This document shows positions 49,157 through 58,111 of a DNA stretch of 64,000 nt, in pieces. Each line of letters starts with the position of its first letter. Within the stretch, counting starts at the first letter, position 1. Under the pieces are notes generated by a model that did not search any database, was not told the origin of the DNA, and saw only the letters and a list, made by a program, of their open reading frames with translations. The stretch lies in NCBI RefSeq assembly GCF_036321025.1, contig NZ_JAZAPB010000001.1, positions 1,116,001-1,180,000 on the forward strand. Direction: 5' to 3'. The DNA comes from Alteraurantiacibacter hainanensis (GTDB lineage Bacteria > Pseudomonadota > Alphaproteobacteria > Sphingomonadales > Sphingomonadaceae). The position numbers and the translations under genes were made by a program.

Positions 49157-51511
49157 ATGGCCAGCAGGGCCGCAAAGCCAAATGCGGACTGGCGTGCCGC
49201 TTTCCGGCGTTCGCTGGCTCGCAGTGCGCAGCTGACGGGCGCGGTGCTCCTGTTTGCCTTTACCCTGTTCCTGGGGCTGTCGCTGCTCAGCTACAGCCAG
49301 ACCGATCCATCGCTATCCACTGCCGCCGGGGATACCATCGACAACTGGATGGGCGCGCCGGGCGCTTTCGTGGCCGACCTCGCCCTCACCGCCTTTGGCT
49401 GGGTCTCGATACTTTTCCTGCCGTTCACCTACGTCATCGCGCGCAAGCTGTGGCGCGATGCCGACGAGGACGAGAGGTGGGGCGGCGCCTGGTGGCGCAC
49501 CGTGGCTGTGTTGCTGCTGGGCATGCTGCTGCTGGCGACCGCCATCTCGCTGGTCACCGATCCGCGCGAACATAGCTGGCCTGCAGGCTTCGGCGGCCTT
49601 GCCGGGCTGCTGGGCGAAGCCGGGCTGGAGGCTCTGGCAGGACTTCTGCCCGAGGGCGGACAGGTGTGGGGCATACTGGTCGGCGGCCTGGCCTGCCTTG
49701 GTGGCGGCGCCCTGCTGGCGGGCCGGGTGTTCGCAGTGGACTGGGCCAGCCTGCTGACACTGCCCGACTGGGCGGGCGCTCTGCCGCGCCTAACCGGTTC
49801 GGCACGGAAGTATAATCCTGACGAACCGATGCGAGCCAAATCGCGGCGGGCGAAGGCCCCGTCGGCCGGTGAGGACGACGAGGACGAGGACACGCCCTCG
49901 CCCTTCGCCGACCGCCGGCCCGTGGAAATTGCCGATCCGGCGGCACCGCCGCGCCGGGCGAAACCCTCGCCCAGGGCGCAGCAGAAGGACATGTTCGCCA
50001 CCTTCGACCTGCCCAGCCTCGACCTGCTGGAGGAAGGCGCCATCGACCAGGCGCCCCCGCTCGACAAGCTGGCGCTGGAGCGCAACGCCCGTCTGCTGGA
50101 AACCGTGCTCGACGATTTCAACGTGAAGGGCGAGATCACCGCGGTGAAGACCGGCCCGGTCGTCACCATGTACGAGCTGGAGCCTGCGCCGGGCATCAAG
50201 GCCAGCCGCGTCATCGGCCTGGCCGAGGACATTGCCCGCAACATGAGCGCGATCAGCGCGCGCGTTGCGCCCATTCCGGGCAAGACGGTGATGGGCATCG
50301 AACTGCCCAACGCCAATCGCCAGACCGTCAGCTTCAAGGAACTGGTGGAGAGCGAGGCCTTCGTAGATGCCAAGGGCAACCTGCCGATCATCCTCGGCAA
50401 GGGCATTTCGGGCGAACCCGTGGTGGCAGACCTTGCCGCCATGCCCCACCTGCTGGTGGCGGGCACCACCGGATCGGGCAAGTCGGTGGGCCTCAACGCC
50501 ATCCTTCTCAGCCTGCTCTATCGCTTCACGCCGGCCGAATGCCGCCTGATCCTGATCGATCCCAAGGTGCTGGAGCTGAAGAGCTACGACGACATTCCCC
50601 ACCTCCTCGCCCCCGTGGTGACGGAGCCGCACAAGTCCGTGCGCAGCCTGAAATGGGCCGTGGAGGAAATGGAAAAGCGCTACCGCATGATGAGCGAGAT
50701 CGGCGCGCGCAACCTGCACGGCTTCAACGAGCGCGTCGCCGCCGCCGCCGCCAAGGGCAAGCCGCTGAAACGCACGGTGCAGACCGGCTACGATCCCGAG
50801 ACGGGCGAGGCCATCGTGGAAGAGGCGGAACTGGATTACGAAGTCCTGCCGCAGATCGTGCTGATCGTCGACGAGCTGGCCGACCTGATGGTTGTGGTCG
50901 GCAAGGAGATCGAGGTGCTGATCCAGCGCCTCAGCCAGAAATCGCGCGCGGCCGGCATCCACCTGATCATGGCGACGCAGCGCCCCTCGGTCGACGTGAT
51001 CACCGGCGTCATCAAGGCGAACCTGCCCACCCGCATCAGCTTCAACGTCACCAGCCGCATCGACAGCCGCACGATCCTGGGCGAGCAGGGGGCGGAACAG
51101 CTGCTGGGCAAGGGCGACATGCTGTTCAAGCCCAACACCGGCGCGATCAAGCGCGTGCACGGTCCCTTCGTCTCCGACGAGGAGGTGGAGAAGGTGGCCG
51201 ATCACTGGCGCAAGCAGGGCGAGCCGGCCTACGTCGACTCCGTCACCGAGGAACCCGAGGACGGCGGCCTGTCGTTCGACGACGACGTGACCGCCAGCGA
51301 CAACCCCGAAGAACGCAAGTATCGCCAGGCCTGCCAGATCGTGATCGAGAACCAGAAGGCCAGCGGATCGTGGCTGCAGCGCCAGATGGGCGTGGGTTAC
51401 AACACCGCCGCCAAGTGGATCGAACGCATGGAAAGCGAAGGACTGGTCGGCCCTGCCAACCACGTGGGCCGCCGCGAGATCTTCCGCGACCGTGACGGCA
51501 ACCCGCTCTAG
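49157..51511 (+). CDS. ftsK: DNA translocase FtsK
   Basis: Septal DNA pump that clears chromosomes from the closing division site. A 784-residue protein with an N-terminal membrane part of four segments (about residues 20-180), a charged linker (about 210-300), an alpha/beta motor with Walker A GTTGSGKS (about 435) and Walker B LIVDELADLM, and a C-terminal winged-helix gamma domain (QMGVGYNTAAKWIERMESEGLV). Start at 49157 (MASRAAKPN) with AAGGGA upstream. Normal for a short-linker alphaproteobacterial FtsK. Confidence 0.96.
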   Translation: MASRAAKPNADWRAAFRRSLARSAQLTGAVLLFAFTLFLGLSLLSYSQTDPSLSTAAGDTIDNWMGAPGAFVADLALTAFGWVSILFLPFTYVIARKLWRDADEDERWGGAWWRTVAVLLLGMLLLATAISLVTDPREHSWPAGFGGLAGLLGEAGLEALAGLLPEGGQVWGILVGGLACLGGGALLAGRVFAVDWASLLTLPDWAGALPRLTGSARKYNPDEPMRAKSRRAKAPSAGEDDEDEDTPSPFADRRPVEIADPAAPPRRAKPSPRAQQKDMFATFDLPSLDLLEEGAIDQAPPLDKLALERNARLLETVLDDFNVKGEITAVKTGPVVTMYELEPAPGIKASRVIGLAEDIARNMSAISARVAPIPGKTVMGIELPNANRQTVSFKELVESEAFVDAKGNLPIILGKGISGEPVVADLAAMPHLLVAGTTGSGKSVGLNAILLSLLYRFTPAECRLILIDPKVLELKSYDDIPHLLAPVVTEPHKSVRSLKWAVEEMEKRYRMMSEIGARNLHGFNERVAAAAAKGKPLKRTVQTGYDPETGEAIVEEAELDYEVLPQIVLIVDELADLMVVVGKEIEVLIQRLSQKSRAAGIHLIMATQRPSVDVITGVIKANLPTRISFNVTSRIDSRTILGEQGAEQLLGKGDMLFKPNTGAIKRVHGPFVSDEEVEKVADHWRKQGEPAYVDSVTEEPEDGGLSFDDDVTASDNPEERKYRQACQIVIENQKASGSWLQRQMGVGYNTAAKWIERMESEGLVGPANHVGRREIFRDRDGNPL

Positions 51512-51640
51512 GTGGTTCTACGTAATCTCGAATTGTGCCAAAACGGTTAGCGTCCTGTTGCCGACCAAGGCCGTGTCGCCGCGTTTCTTCCCTGTTAGGG
51601 TTAGCAAAGCCTAAACCTTTCCCCGGGTAATTCCCCGTCC

Positions 51641-52588
51641 ATGCAGGGGAAAACACCTATTCGCGTTCTTCAACGTGCGTGTCGCCGCGTGCTCGGCCTA
51701 GTCGTCGCAGCACTGGTTGCCGTGCCTGCCGCGGCGCAGGACGGCGAATGGGAGATCGATCCCTTCGCCCGCATCGAAGTGGGTGCCGTGTCTTCCGAGA
51801 GCAGCGACCGCGAGGACGAGCTGATCATCGTGGGAGATGGCGGCTACCTGCGCGGCCAGGCCGGCGTTGAACTGATTGGCGATGCAGTGACCTTCCGGCT
51901 GGAGGCCGACCGTATCCAGGTCGAACGCTTCGGAAACGCCACTGGCCGCGAGCGCTACGACCGCGACCGCTTCACCGCCGCGGTGGAAACGGAACTGGGC
52001 GAGGAATGGGAAGTGCGCCTCCAAGGGCGCGTCTACGACGACCTTGTGACGGTCGAGAGCCCTGATACCGACGAAGTGCAGGCCGCCGTGCGGATCGAAT
52101 ACGAACCGGTGCGCGCGCACCGCGTGCGGGCCGAAGTCACCTGGCGCGAACGCACCTATGCCGACAACGATGGCCCCGGCGGCACCGCCTCGGAAGGTGA
52201 AGGCCTGCGGGTCGATCTCGACTATCGCCACCGCATCGCGCGCTACCACTACGTGGGGCTGGACCTGCGCGCGGAAGAGATCGAGTCCGACAATCCCCGC
52301 CGCGGTTACGAACGCCAGTCCGCCCGCCTTTCCTACACCCGACCGATCGCCGACGACCTGCGCGTGCGGCCCGCCGTGGAAGTGCGGAAGACGCAGTTCA
52401 GCGGACGCATGACGCCGGACGACATCCCGCGCGACGATACGCAGATCGTGCCGGAGCTGGAATTCCTCTGGTGGCCGGGCAACTGGCGCATGGAAGCAGA
52501 GGCGAAGTACATCTTCAGCGACTCCAACGATCCCGTGCGCGATCGCAAGGGTTACCGTGTGAGTGTTTCCGTAGGCTATGTTTTCTAG
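51641..52588 (+). CDS. Predicted outer-membrane beta-barrel protein
   Basis: A 315-residue protein with signal peptide (RRVLGLVVAALVAVPAAAQ) and long amphipathic beta strands, for example FRLEADRIQVERFG and VRVEVTWRERTYAD-type alternations. It ends in phenylalanine after VSVSVGYV, the C-terminal signature for barrel insertion by BAM. It overlaps the following 7TM gene start by 11 bases, so the two are coupled. No homolog recognised. The ligand or partner is probably linked to the ATP-grasp and 7TM proteins. Confidence 0.75.
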   Translation: MQGKTPIRVLQRACRRVLGLVVAALVAVPAAAQDGEWEIDPFARIEVGAVSSESSDREDELIIVGDGGYLRGQAGVELIGDAVTFRLEADRIQVERFGNATGRERYDRDRFTAAVETELGEEWEVRLQGRVYDDLVTVESPDTDEVQAAVRIEYEPVRAHRVRAEVTWRERTYADNDGPGGTASEGEGLRVDLDYRHRIARYHYVGLDLRAEEIESDNPRRGYERQSARLSYTRPIADDLRVRPAVEVRKTQFSGRMTPDDIPRDDTQIVPELEFLWWPGNWRMEAEAKYIFSDSNDPVRDRKGYRVSVSVGYVF

Positions 52589-54152
52589 GCACTTCGCCTA
52601 CTGGAGGCGGGTGTACGAACGCGCCACGCCGCAGGTTCGCCGCCCCGCCTACCTGGGGATGGCGGTCTGCGGCACTATCGGCCTGCTGGCACTCTGGGGC
52701 CTTTCCAACACTCGCGATCCGCTTTCGATGCCGTCCGCACTGGGCGGCATTGCCGTGTCGCAGGCGATCTGGGGGCTCAAGCCGTCGAACCTGCTGATGG
52801 TGCTGCCCATCGGCAGCTTCCTCGTGGTGCTGGCGCGCAGCTTCATCGGGCTGAAGGCCTTCGGCCTTTTCACCCCCATGCTGATCGCGCTGGCCTTCCT
52901 CCAGATCGGACCGATCTTCGGCCCCATCGTGTTGGGAACCGCCGTGGGCATCGGCATGATCGTCGCCCCGTCGCTTCTGAAGCTGCGTATGACGCGCGTG
53001 GGCTTCCTGGGCGTGCTGATCTCGCTGGTGGTGTTCGTTCTGGCGGCACTTCAGGGCATCCTCGATACCGAGTTGCAGGTCGATGCCATGCCGGTGGTGG
53101 TCACCGCGCTGGTGGTGGAGCGCTGGTGGCGGCAGTGGGAGAAAGACGGCTATTTCGAAGCCGCACGCATGGCCTTCAACACCATGATGCTGGCGCTGGT
53201 CATCCAGTTCGTGATGGTGAGCCACGTGGCGCTGATGCTGATCGAGGTCTCGCCGCTGCTGCTGCCGGGCTTTGCCGCCATCGCGATCACCATCCTTGGC
53301 CGCTACCGAGGGCTGCGCATGACCGAGATCGGGCGTTTCTTCCCCATCTGGTACGAGGGCTGGCGGCGCAAGATGGGCTGGGACGAAGTGATCCCGGAAG
53401 AGGCCATCGGAGAGGTGCTGGCCGCGCGCGCCGCGATCGACCAGACGCCCGAACCCGAGATCGACGACGTCAAGCTCACCGTCTTTCCGAAGCGGGCGCC
53501 TGGAAAGGGTCGCCCGCTGATGCTTCACACGATTGCCAGCGGACCGGCGCCCGTCATCGCGCCGAAGAAGGCCGCGCCGGCCGCCGTGGAGCCGGAGCCC
53601 GAACCCGTTGCCGCGCAGGTGGAGGAGCCCGCACCCGCCGCCGCGCTGCAACCGGACCTGCCTCTCGCGCTTCCGGCCGAAGCTGAAAGCCCCGCGCAGA
53701 TCGAGCCCGGTATTCCGGCGAACGACGAGCCCGACCGGAAAGTCGCTGCAACGCCGCGAGACGATGGCCGCCTGACCCAGTCCGACTGGGACCGTATCCG
53801 TGCCGAACTGTTCAAGAGGGACCAAGGAACCGCCCATGCCGCTCAGTTTGCTCAAACGCCGCTCGCAACCGCGCACGCCGCCGATGCCGGGTCCGCCGGA
53901 GAAGGACTCTCCGCCTTCTTCTCGCGGCACGCCGCGCGTGGACCCATCGTCGATCCAGCCCTCCTTGCCTTCCTACGTCCCGATCGACGACATCCTGGGG
54001 ATCAATCTGCGCAACGCGATCATCGCGAAATACAACTCGCGCGCGGCGATCGAGCGGGCGCGCGACAAGGTGGCGGCAAAGGTGGCGCTGGTGGAGCACG
54101 GGGTTTCGACAACCGGCACGATCGCCGTCATCTCCGGCTATGGACAGCTTAG
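52578..54152 (+). CDS. 7TM_transglut-like multi-pass membrane protein
   Basis: A 524-residue open frame. About seven hydrophobic segments occupy residues 27-245. FTPMLIALAF, the ALVVERWWRQWEKDG block and ITILGRYRGLRMTEI match conserved parts of the 7TM module normally fused after an inactive transglutaminase domain. That N-terminal domain is absent here. A Pro/Ala-rich acidic linker follows (about 330-410). The last 106 residues overlap the ATP-grasp gene and, after about residue 415, look like out-of-frame translation. Either a long gene overlap or loss of an earlier stop codon is likely. Confidence 0.8.
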   Translation: MFSRHFAYWRRVYERATPQVRRPAYLGMAVCGTIGLLALWGLSNTRDPLSMPSALGGIAVSQAIWGLKPSNLLMVLPIGSFLVVLARSFIGLKAFGLFTPMLIALAFLQIGPIFGPIVLGTAVGIGMIVAPSLLKLRMTRVGFLGVLISLVVFVLAALQGILDTELQVDAMPVVVTALVVERWWRQWEKDGYFEAARMAFNTMMLALVIQFVMVSHVALMLIEVSPLLLPGFAAIAITILGRYRGLRMTEIGRFFPIWYEGWRRKMGWDEVIPEEAIGEVLAARAAIDQTPEPEIDDVKLTVFPKRAPGKGRPLMLHTIASGPAPVIAPKKAAPAAVEPEPEPVAAQVEEPAPAAALQPDLPLALPAEAESPAQIEPGIPANDEPDRKVAATPRDDGRLTQSDWDRIRAELFKRDQGTAHAAQFAQTPLATAHAADAGSAGEGLSAFFSRHAARGPIVDPALLAFLRPDRRHPGDQSAQRDHREIQLARGDRAGARQGGGKGGAGGARGFDNRHDRRHLRLWTA

Positions 54153-54840
54153 CAGCTTCAAACCCGCGCAGTTGCTGCCCGACAGCTGGGCGATCAAGCC
54201 CGCACGCGGATCGCAGGGCGACGGCATCCTGCTGGCGGTGGCAAGGCACGGCGATCACTGGGTCAAGGGGTCGGGCAAGCCGATCACGGTGGACGAGGTG
54301 CAGAACCATGTTCGCCGCATTGTGGACGGGCAGTTTTCCGGCGACGCCGCGTCCGACGATGCCGCGCTGATAGAGCCGCTGATCCGCGCCGATCCCACCT
54401 TCGCCTCGCTGGTCGACGACGGCCTGCCCGACGTGCGCGTGATCTGCCTCGGCAGCAACCCGATCATGGCCATGGCGCGCTTTCCCACCAACCAGTCGGA
54501 CGGCAAGGCCAACCTGCACCAGGGCGGCATCGGCGCCGGCGTCGACCTGGCCAGTGGCGTGCTGTACCGCGCGAAGCAGGGCAAGAAGGTGCTGACCCAT
54601 CATCCCGACACCGGCAAGCGGCTGATCGGGTTTCGCATCCCGCACTGGCAGAAGGTGATGGAAATCGCCGGCATGAGCGGCCCCGCCGTGGGGCTGGGCT
54701 ATTGCGGCGTGGATATCGTCCACGACGTGAACGAGGGGCCGATGGTGATCGAGGTGAATGCCCACCCCGGTATCGAGATCCAGAACACCACGATGCAGGG
54801 CCTGCGCGGCAAGATGCTGGAACTGGGCGAGAAGTGCTGA
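53836..54840 (+). CDS. ATP-grasp ligase (alpha-L-glutamate ligase-like, sugar-transfer-associated type)
   Basis: A 334-residue ATP-grasp protein. After a Pro/Arg/Ser-rich N-terminal extension (about residues 1-50), the conserved core starts with ILGINLRNAIIAKYN and includes AIKPARGSQGDGILL (ATP-binding glycine-rich loop), HQGGIGAGVDLASG and MVIEVNAHPGIEIQN, the metal-binding end of ATP-grasp domains. It resembles the RimK-like/sugar-transfer-associated ATP-grasp group often found with 7TM_transglut proteins. AAGGA seven bases before the ATG. It probably forms an amide or peptide bond; the substrate is unknown. Confidence 0.86.
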   Translation: MPLSLLKRRSQPRTPPMPGPPEKDSPPSSRGTPRVDPSSIQPSLPSYVPIDDILGINLRNAIIAKYNSRAAIERARDKVAAKVALVEHGVSTTGTIAVISGYGQLSSFKPAQLLPDSWAIKPARGSQGDGILLAVARHGDHWVKGSGKPITVDEVQNHVRRIVDGQFSGDAASDDAALIEPLIRADPTFASLVDDGLPDVRVICLGSNPIMAMARFPTNQSDGKANLHQGGIGAGVDLASGVLYRAKQGKKVLTHHPDTGKRLIGFRIPHWQKVMEIAGMSGPAVGLGYCGVDIVHDVNEGPMVIEVNAHPGIEIQNTTMQGLRGKMLELGEKC

Positions 54841-54948
54841 CGCCGGCCTGCCTGGCAGGCGGCGCGCGTTAACCAATTACCGCAACGCGGGTTGAACGGG
54901 TTGGTGCGATATGATCGTCGGCAATTGGCAGCAGGGGGAAATGCGCCG

Positions 54949-55458
54949 ATGCTGGACTGGTTCAAGCCGAAGATGGCCCCGGAAGGGCCGGTGGAAGTCG
55001 AACTCGACACCGTGATCGCAAGGTCAGCGGCCGAGATCTATCCGTTGGTCGATTTCGGCGATCCGCGGCATCACAAGGCGGCGGTCGGCACGATCACCCG
55101 CACCGGGCCCAAGCGCTTCGACCTGCTGCTCGACATGATGCCTGACGTAACCTTCCCCATCGTGGAGCTGAAAGCCGATCCGGGCCGAAGCTACACTATC
55201 GAATCCGTCCTGCCGAAGGAACTTGGCGTGCGGCTGGAAAGGACGGTGGAAGCGATCGTGATCGAGCCGCTGGGCGCAGGTTCCTGCAAGGTGACAGCCA
55301 GGACGACGGCCTATTTCCACCCGATGAAGATGAAGCACTTCGAATACGAAGTCGCCGTGATCGCAATGGCCTGCAAGAATTCGCTTTCGAAGCTGAAGAT
55401 TCATGCCGAGCAGGGCGTGCACGCGATCCGCGAGATCGAGGCCTGGCAGGCCGCCTGA
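54949..55458 (+). CDS. SRPBCC-like hypothetical protein
   Basis: A 170-residue soluble protein, MLDWFKPKMAPEGPVEVELD onward. The alternating pattern of strands with VDFGDPRHHKAAVGTI, RFDLLLDMMPDVTF and a C-terminal long helix (YEVAVIAMACKNSLSKLKIHAEQG) suggests a START/SRPBCC ligand-binding fold. AGGGGGA is nine bases before the ATG. Upstream lies GTTAACCAATTACC (54866-54879). Family not certain. It is 110 bases past the ATP-grasp stop, so a shared role is possible but not shown. Confidence 0.62.
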   Translation: MLDWFKPKMAPEGPVEVELDTVIARSAAEIYPLVDFGDPRHHKAAVGTITRTGPKRFDLLLDMMPDVTFPIVELKADPGRSYTIESVLPKELGVRLERTVEAIVIEPLGAGSCKVTARTTAYFHPMKMKHFEYEVAVIAMACKNSLSKLKIHAEQGVHAIREIEAWQAA

Positions 55459-55534
55459 CGGGCCGCCCCGACACGCCCACGTTGACAGTGCAGGCCAGAC
55501 TGGCATCCTCCGCCGCAGAACGGAGAGAATGCCC

Positions 55535-56164
55535 ATGGCGAGCAAGTACGAACGCGAGGTCTATTCCTGCATGGATCCCTCGATCGCGGTGCACGATGCG
55601 ACCGACAATTCGCTGCACAGGGCGATCCTGAAGAACTACTGCCGCCACGTGCACCTGGAAGGCGCGGCCATGTTCGAGGAGATTACCGCGCCCGACATGA
55701 TGGCGGACGATCCCGTCTACCACGTCACCTGGGGCGACAACCCGTTCCAGGTGAAGGGACGCCAGGGCGTGCACGATTTCTACGCGGGGATCGGCGACAT
55801 CGTGCTGTGGAACAGCGGCGACAAGGTGGCCGTGGCCGACTGGGGCATCGCCGACGAGATGTGGTTCCACCAGATGAGCACGGGAGAGGAACTCGCCAAG
55901 ATCGGCGTGAAGGCGGAAAAGGCCGACGGCCTCTACCTCGTCTCCAGCCGTCAGGCCTTCATCTGGCCCTACGATGAAAACGCGCTGCTGAAGGGCGAGC
56001 ACCTCTACGAGGACAAGTCGACCCTGACGGTGGAGGAGATCGACCCGGCGGACTACATGACACCCGAGCGCGTGCGCGAAATCCACCGCGAATGCCTGGC
56101 CGACCTGGAAGAACGCTGGGGCGAGAACTACTGGGTCTGGCAGCGCGAGGCGGTGGGCGCGTAA
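55535..56164 (+). CDS. NTF2/SnoaL-like protein
   Basis: A 209-residue soluble protein. An NTF2-like fold is suggested by the helix-rich N-terminus followed by strands around DDPVYHVTWGDNPFQVKGRQGVHDFYAGI and VAVADWGIADEMWFHQM. Many such proteins are small-molecule isomerases or binding proteins. GGAGAG seven bases before the ATG (55535). Its C-terminal 50 residues are charged and helical. Substrate unknown; resemblance is moderate. Confidence 0.65.
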   Translation: MASKYEREVYSCMDPSIAVHDATDNSLHRAILKNYCRHVHLEGAAMFEEITAPDMMADDPVYHVTWGDNPFQVKGRQGVHDFYAGIGDIVLWNSGDKVAVADWGIADEMWFHQMSTGEELAKIGVKAEKADGLYLVSSRQAFIWPYDENALLKGEHLYEDKSTLTVEEIDPADYMTPERVREIHRECLADLEERWGENYWVWQREAVGA

Positions 56165-56177
56165 CTAGCCGGAAGGA

Positions 56178-56209
56178 ACGCCCGAGCGGCTTTGCAGCGG
56201 CCCGGGCGT
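56178..56209. terminator. Hairpin between convergent genes
   Basis: ACGCCCG (56178-56184) pairs with CGGGCGT (56203-56209) around an 18-base loop, extended by CCGG either side with a bulge. It lies just past the stop of the NTF2-like gene and before the end of the convergent small secreted gene. No T-run, so it is a weak or bidirectional terminator. Confidence 0.45.
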
Positions 56210-56225
56210 CCGGTCTCCTGCGAGA

Positions 56226-56477
56226 TTACCGATTCCCGCGACAGGTCTGGCCCGGCGTTCCCGGCGGGACACCGAAGAAGCGCATCACCCAGCCGAAGGT
56301 CTGGATGAACAGCCCGTCTTCCTCTGGGTCATCGTTCAGACCCGAAAAGCTGCAGATCGAACTTGCGATGTAGTCGCGAATTGGCGTGCTCTTGCCGTTG
56401 CCCGTCACCTCGCCCGCCTGCGCAGGAACACTCGCAAGTATGGACACTGCAATTGCGCATGAAACAATTTTACGCAT
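56226..56477 (-). CDS. Small hypothetical secreted protein
   Basis: An 83-residue protein with signal peptide (MRKIVSCAIAVSILASVPAQA). The mature part has two cysteines (SSICSFSGLND and GQTCRGNR) and a hydrophobic FGWVMRFFGVPPGTPG segment. GGGAGAA eight bases before the ATG. It converges with the NTF2-like gene. No family recognised. Confidence 0.68.
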   Translation of the reverse strand: MRKIVSCAIAVSILASVPAQAGEVTGNGKSTPIRDYIASSICSFSGLNDDPEEDGLFIQTFGWVMRFFGVPPGTPGQTCRGNR

Positions 56478-56815
56478 GATCGGCTTCTCCCAATGAAGCG
56501 ACCCCTTTTGCAGGCGCGCGACCAGACGCGTTGCCGATCTTTAATAGTCCAGTACTTGCGATTCGCCAATCTATTGTTAGCCCAGTTGCCTGAGCACATT
56601 GAGGAAGCGCTAGGCCGTCGTCATTGCATCTGCGTTGAAGATGGCAACGGGGACATAGCCATCGAGGTCGTTAGGATCTTCAGCCACGGCCAGTCCCGCC
56701 CCGGCAATCGGGCGTTAGCGGAAGGTCCGCTTATGGCGTTAGGCGTGCCAGCGGTTATGGCCCATGACTGGGTGGAAAGCGGCCATCCGAACAACGGGCT
56801 CTGCTGCCGACTGGC
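56478..56815. other. 338-base gap with possible remnant ORF
   Basis: Lower GC than the surroundings and no convincing full gene. A leftward frame from GTG at 56687 to TAG at 56610 codes for 25 residues that look protein-like (VAEDPNDLDGYVPVAIFN, then ADAMTTA) and continues upstream for a further ten residues before a stop. It may be a gene fragment or a very small gene. Confidence 0.4.
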
Positions 56816-57826
56816 TTATAGTGCTGTCAGCGGAATCTGCATTCGGCAAATGAGGCCGTCCGGCGGGTATTCGAGATCAACGCTTGCCCGCAGTCCCCTG
56901 GCGACAGATTTCGTAATCAGCTTTGTCCCGAAGCCCGTGCGCGCTGGTGGCTGCACTCGGGGACCACCAAGTTCACGCCAGGTGATCTCCAGCGATTTTT
57001 CCGCTTCTTCGTCACAGATACGCCATCCGACGCGTATTTCGCCGGCGCGCGTGCGTAGAGCTCCATACTTCGCGGCGTTGGTCGCGAGTTCGTGGAACGC
57101 CAGAGAGAGGATCAACGCCGATGAGGCCTTGAGCTCGACAGTCGGACCCTCGATTTTGAGGTTCTCCCTTCCTTTGCTTCGGAACTGTGAGAGCTCCTTG
57201 CACAACAGCTCTTCCAAGCCAGCGTTTCGGCCGTCGTTCTCCCGCACCACGTCTTGGGTGCGAGCCAGAGCACCCAACCGCTCCCTCAGCAACCGAGCAA
57301 AACCGTCGACGTTCTCGGCATCCCGTGCGGTCAGCGCCACAAGAGCGTCAACCACAGCGAGGACGTTCTTCACTCTGTGAGCAAGCTCATTCGACACGAG
57401 CTCACGCTCGCGCTCAAGCCGCCTTCGTTCCGTCACGTCCCGCAGGGCAACTGTAAGGTAGATCTTTCCCTCGACGACCTCTCTGCTAACAATGGCTTCA
57501 GCCGGGAATTCCTCGCCATTCTTGCGCAAGCCGCAGACTTGTCGGCTGTGCCCCATGATCCGTCTCGCCGGCCCCTCCCCAGTAGCGAAGCTACTGACCT
57601 GTGTCCGATGATCTGATCGGTAGCGTTGCGGAAGAAGCACCTCCACCGGCTGTCCGAGCACCTCGCCGGAACTGTAGCCGAAGGTCTCTTCAGCCGCGAG
57701 ATTGAAAAGCACGATTAGCCCGGCTTCGTCCGTGCAGATGAGCGGTTCGCCCACGAGCGCGAAAACATAAGGAGCGCTTTGCAGAACCGCTGACTGCCGC
57801 ACCTGCTTAGGACCATCCTCTGCCAA
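56816..57826 (-). CDS. PAS-HWE sensor histidine kinase
   Basis: A 336-residue kinase. A PAS domain with PAC (about residues 15-135, ends LTVALRDVTERRRLE) is followed by the HWE core: phosphoacceptor His150 in NELAHRVKNVLAVV, N-box HELATNAAKYGAL and ITWRELGGP. No membrane helix. TTG start with GGAG six bases upstream. Its GC content is visibly lower than the rest of the window, as is the gap beside it, suggesting a different history. No response regulator is adjacent. Confidence 0.88.
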   Translation of the reverse strand: MAEDGPKQVRQSAVLQSAPYVFALVGEPLICTDEAGLIVLFNLAAEETFGYSSGEVLGQPVEVLLPQRYRSDHRTQVSSFATGEGPARRIMGHSRQVCGLRKNGEEFPAEAIVSREVVEGKIYLTVALRDVTERRRLERERELVSNELAHRVKNVLAVVDALVALTARDAENVDGFARLLRERLGALARTQDVVRENDGRNAGLEELLCKELSQFRSKGRENLKIEGPTVELKASSALILSLAFHELATNAAKYGALRTRAGEIRVGWRICDEEAEKSLEITWRELGGPRVQPPARTGFGTKLITKSVARGLRASVDLEYPPDGLICRMQIPLTAL

Positions 57827-58111
57827 TCAGTACTCCATTGTGGCGACAAGGCTCCGCGCAAATCAAAGGAGTAGCGGGAACTTTAGGAACTGTGAACCTG
57901 CCGAGCCGAAAGCTGAGCGACAGCGATCCCCCTTCCAATGGGGAATGGCTGTCAGACAACCAGGAAAAACCCGCACCTCTTGAAGGACGCTCAGAGGACT
58001 GTGGAGAGCAGCACGTTCGCACCCGGCACGATGCGCTTCGCGAGCGCCCGCAATCGGGTCGCAGGCCGACTGTCCGCCCACTTTCGAAAACCGCTGCAAA
58101 CCGGCCGTCTG

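Noticed and set aside
54866..54905. TTAACCAATTACC and a nearby GGTTGAAC, resembling CtrA sites
   Set aside because: Only a half-site match and the spacing to a second half-site is wrong. A similar GGTTAACATT at 5017 is equally isolated.
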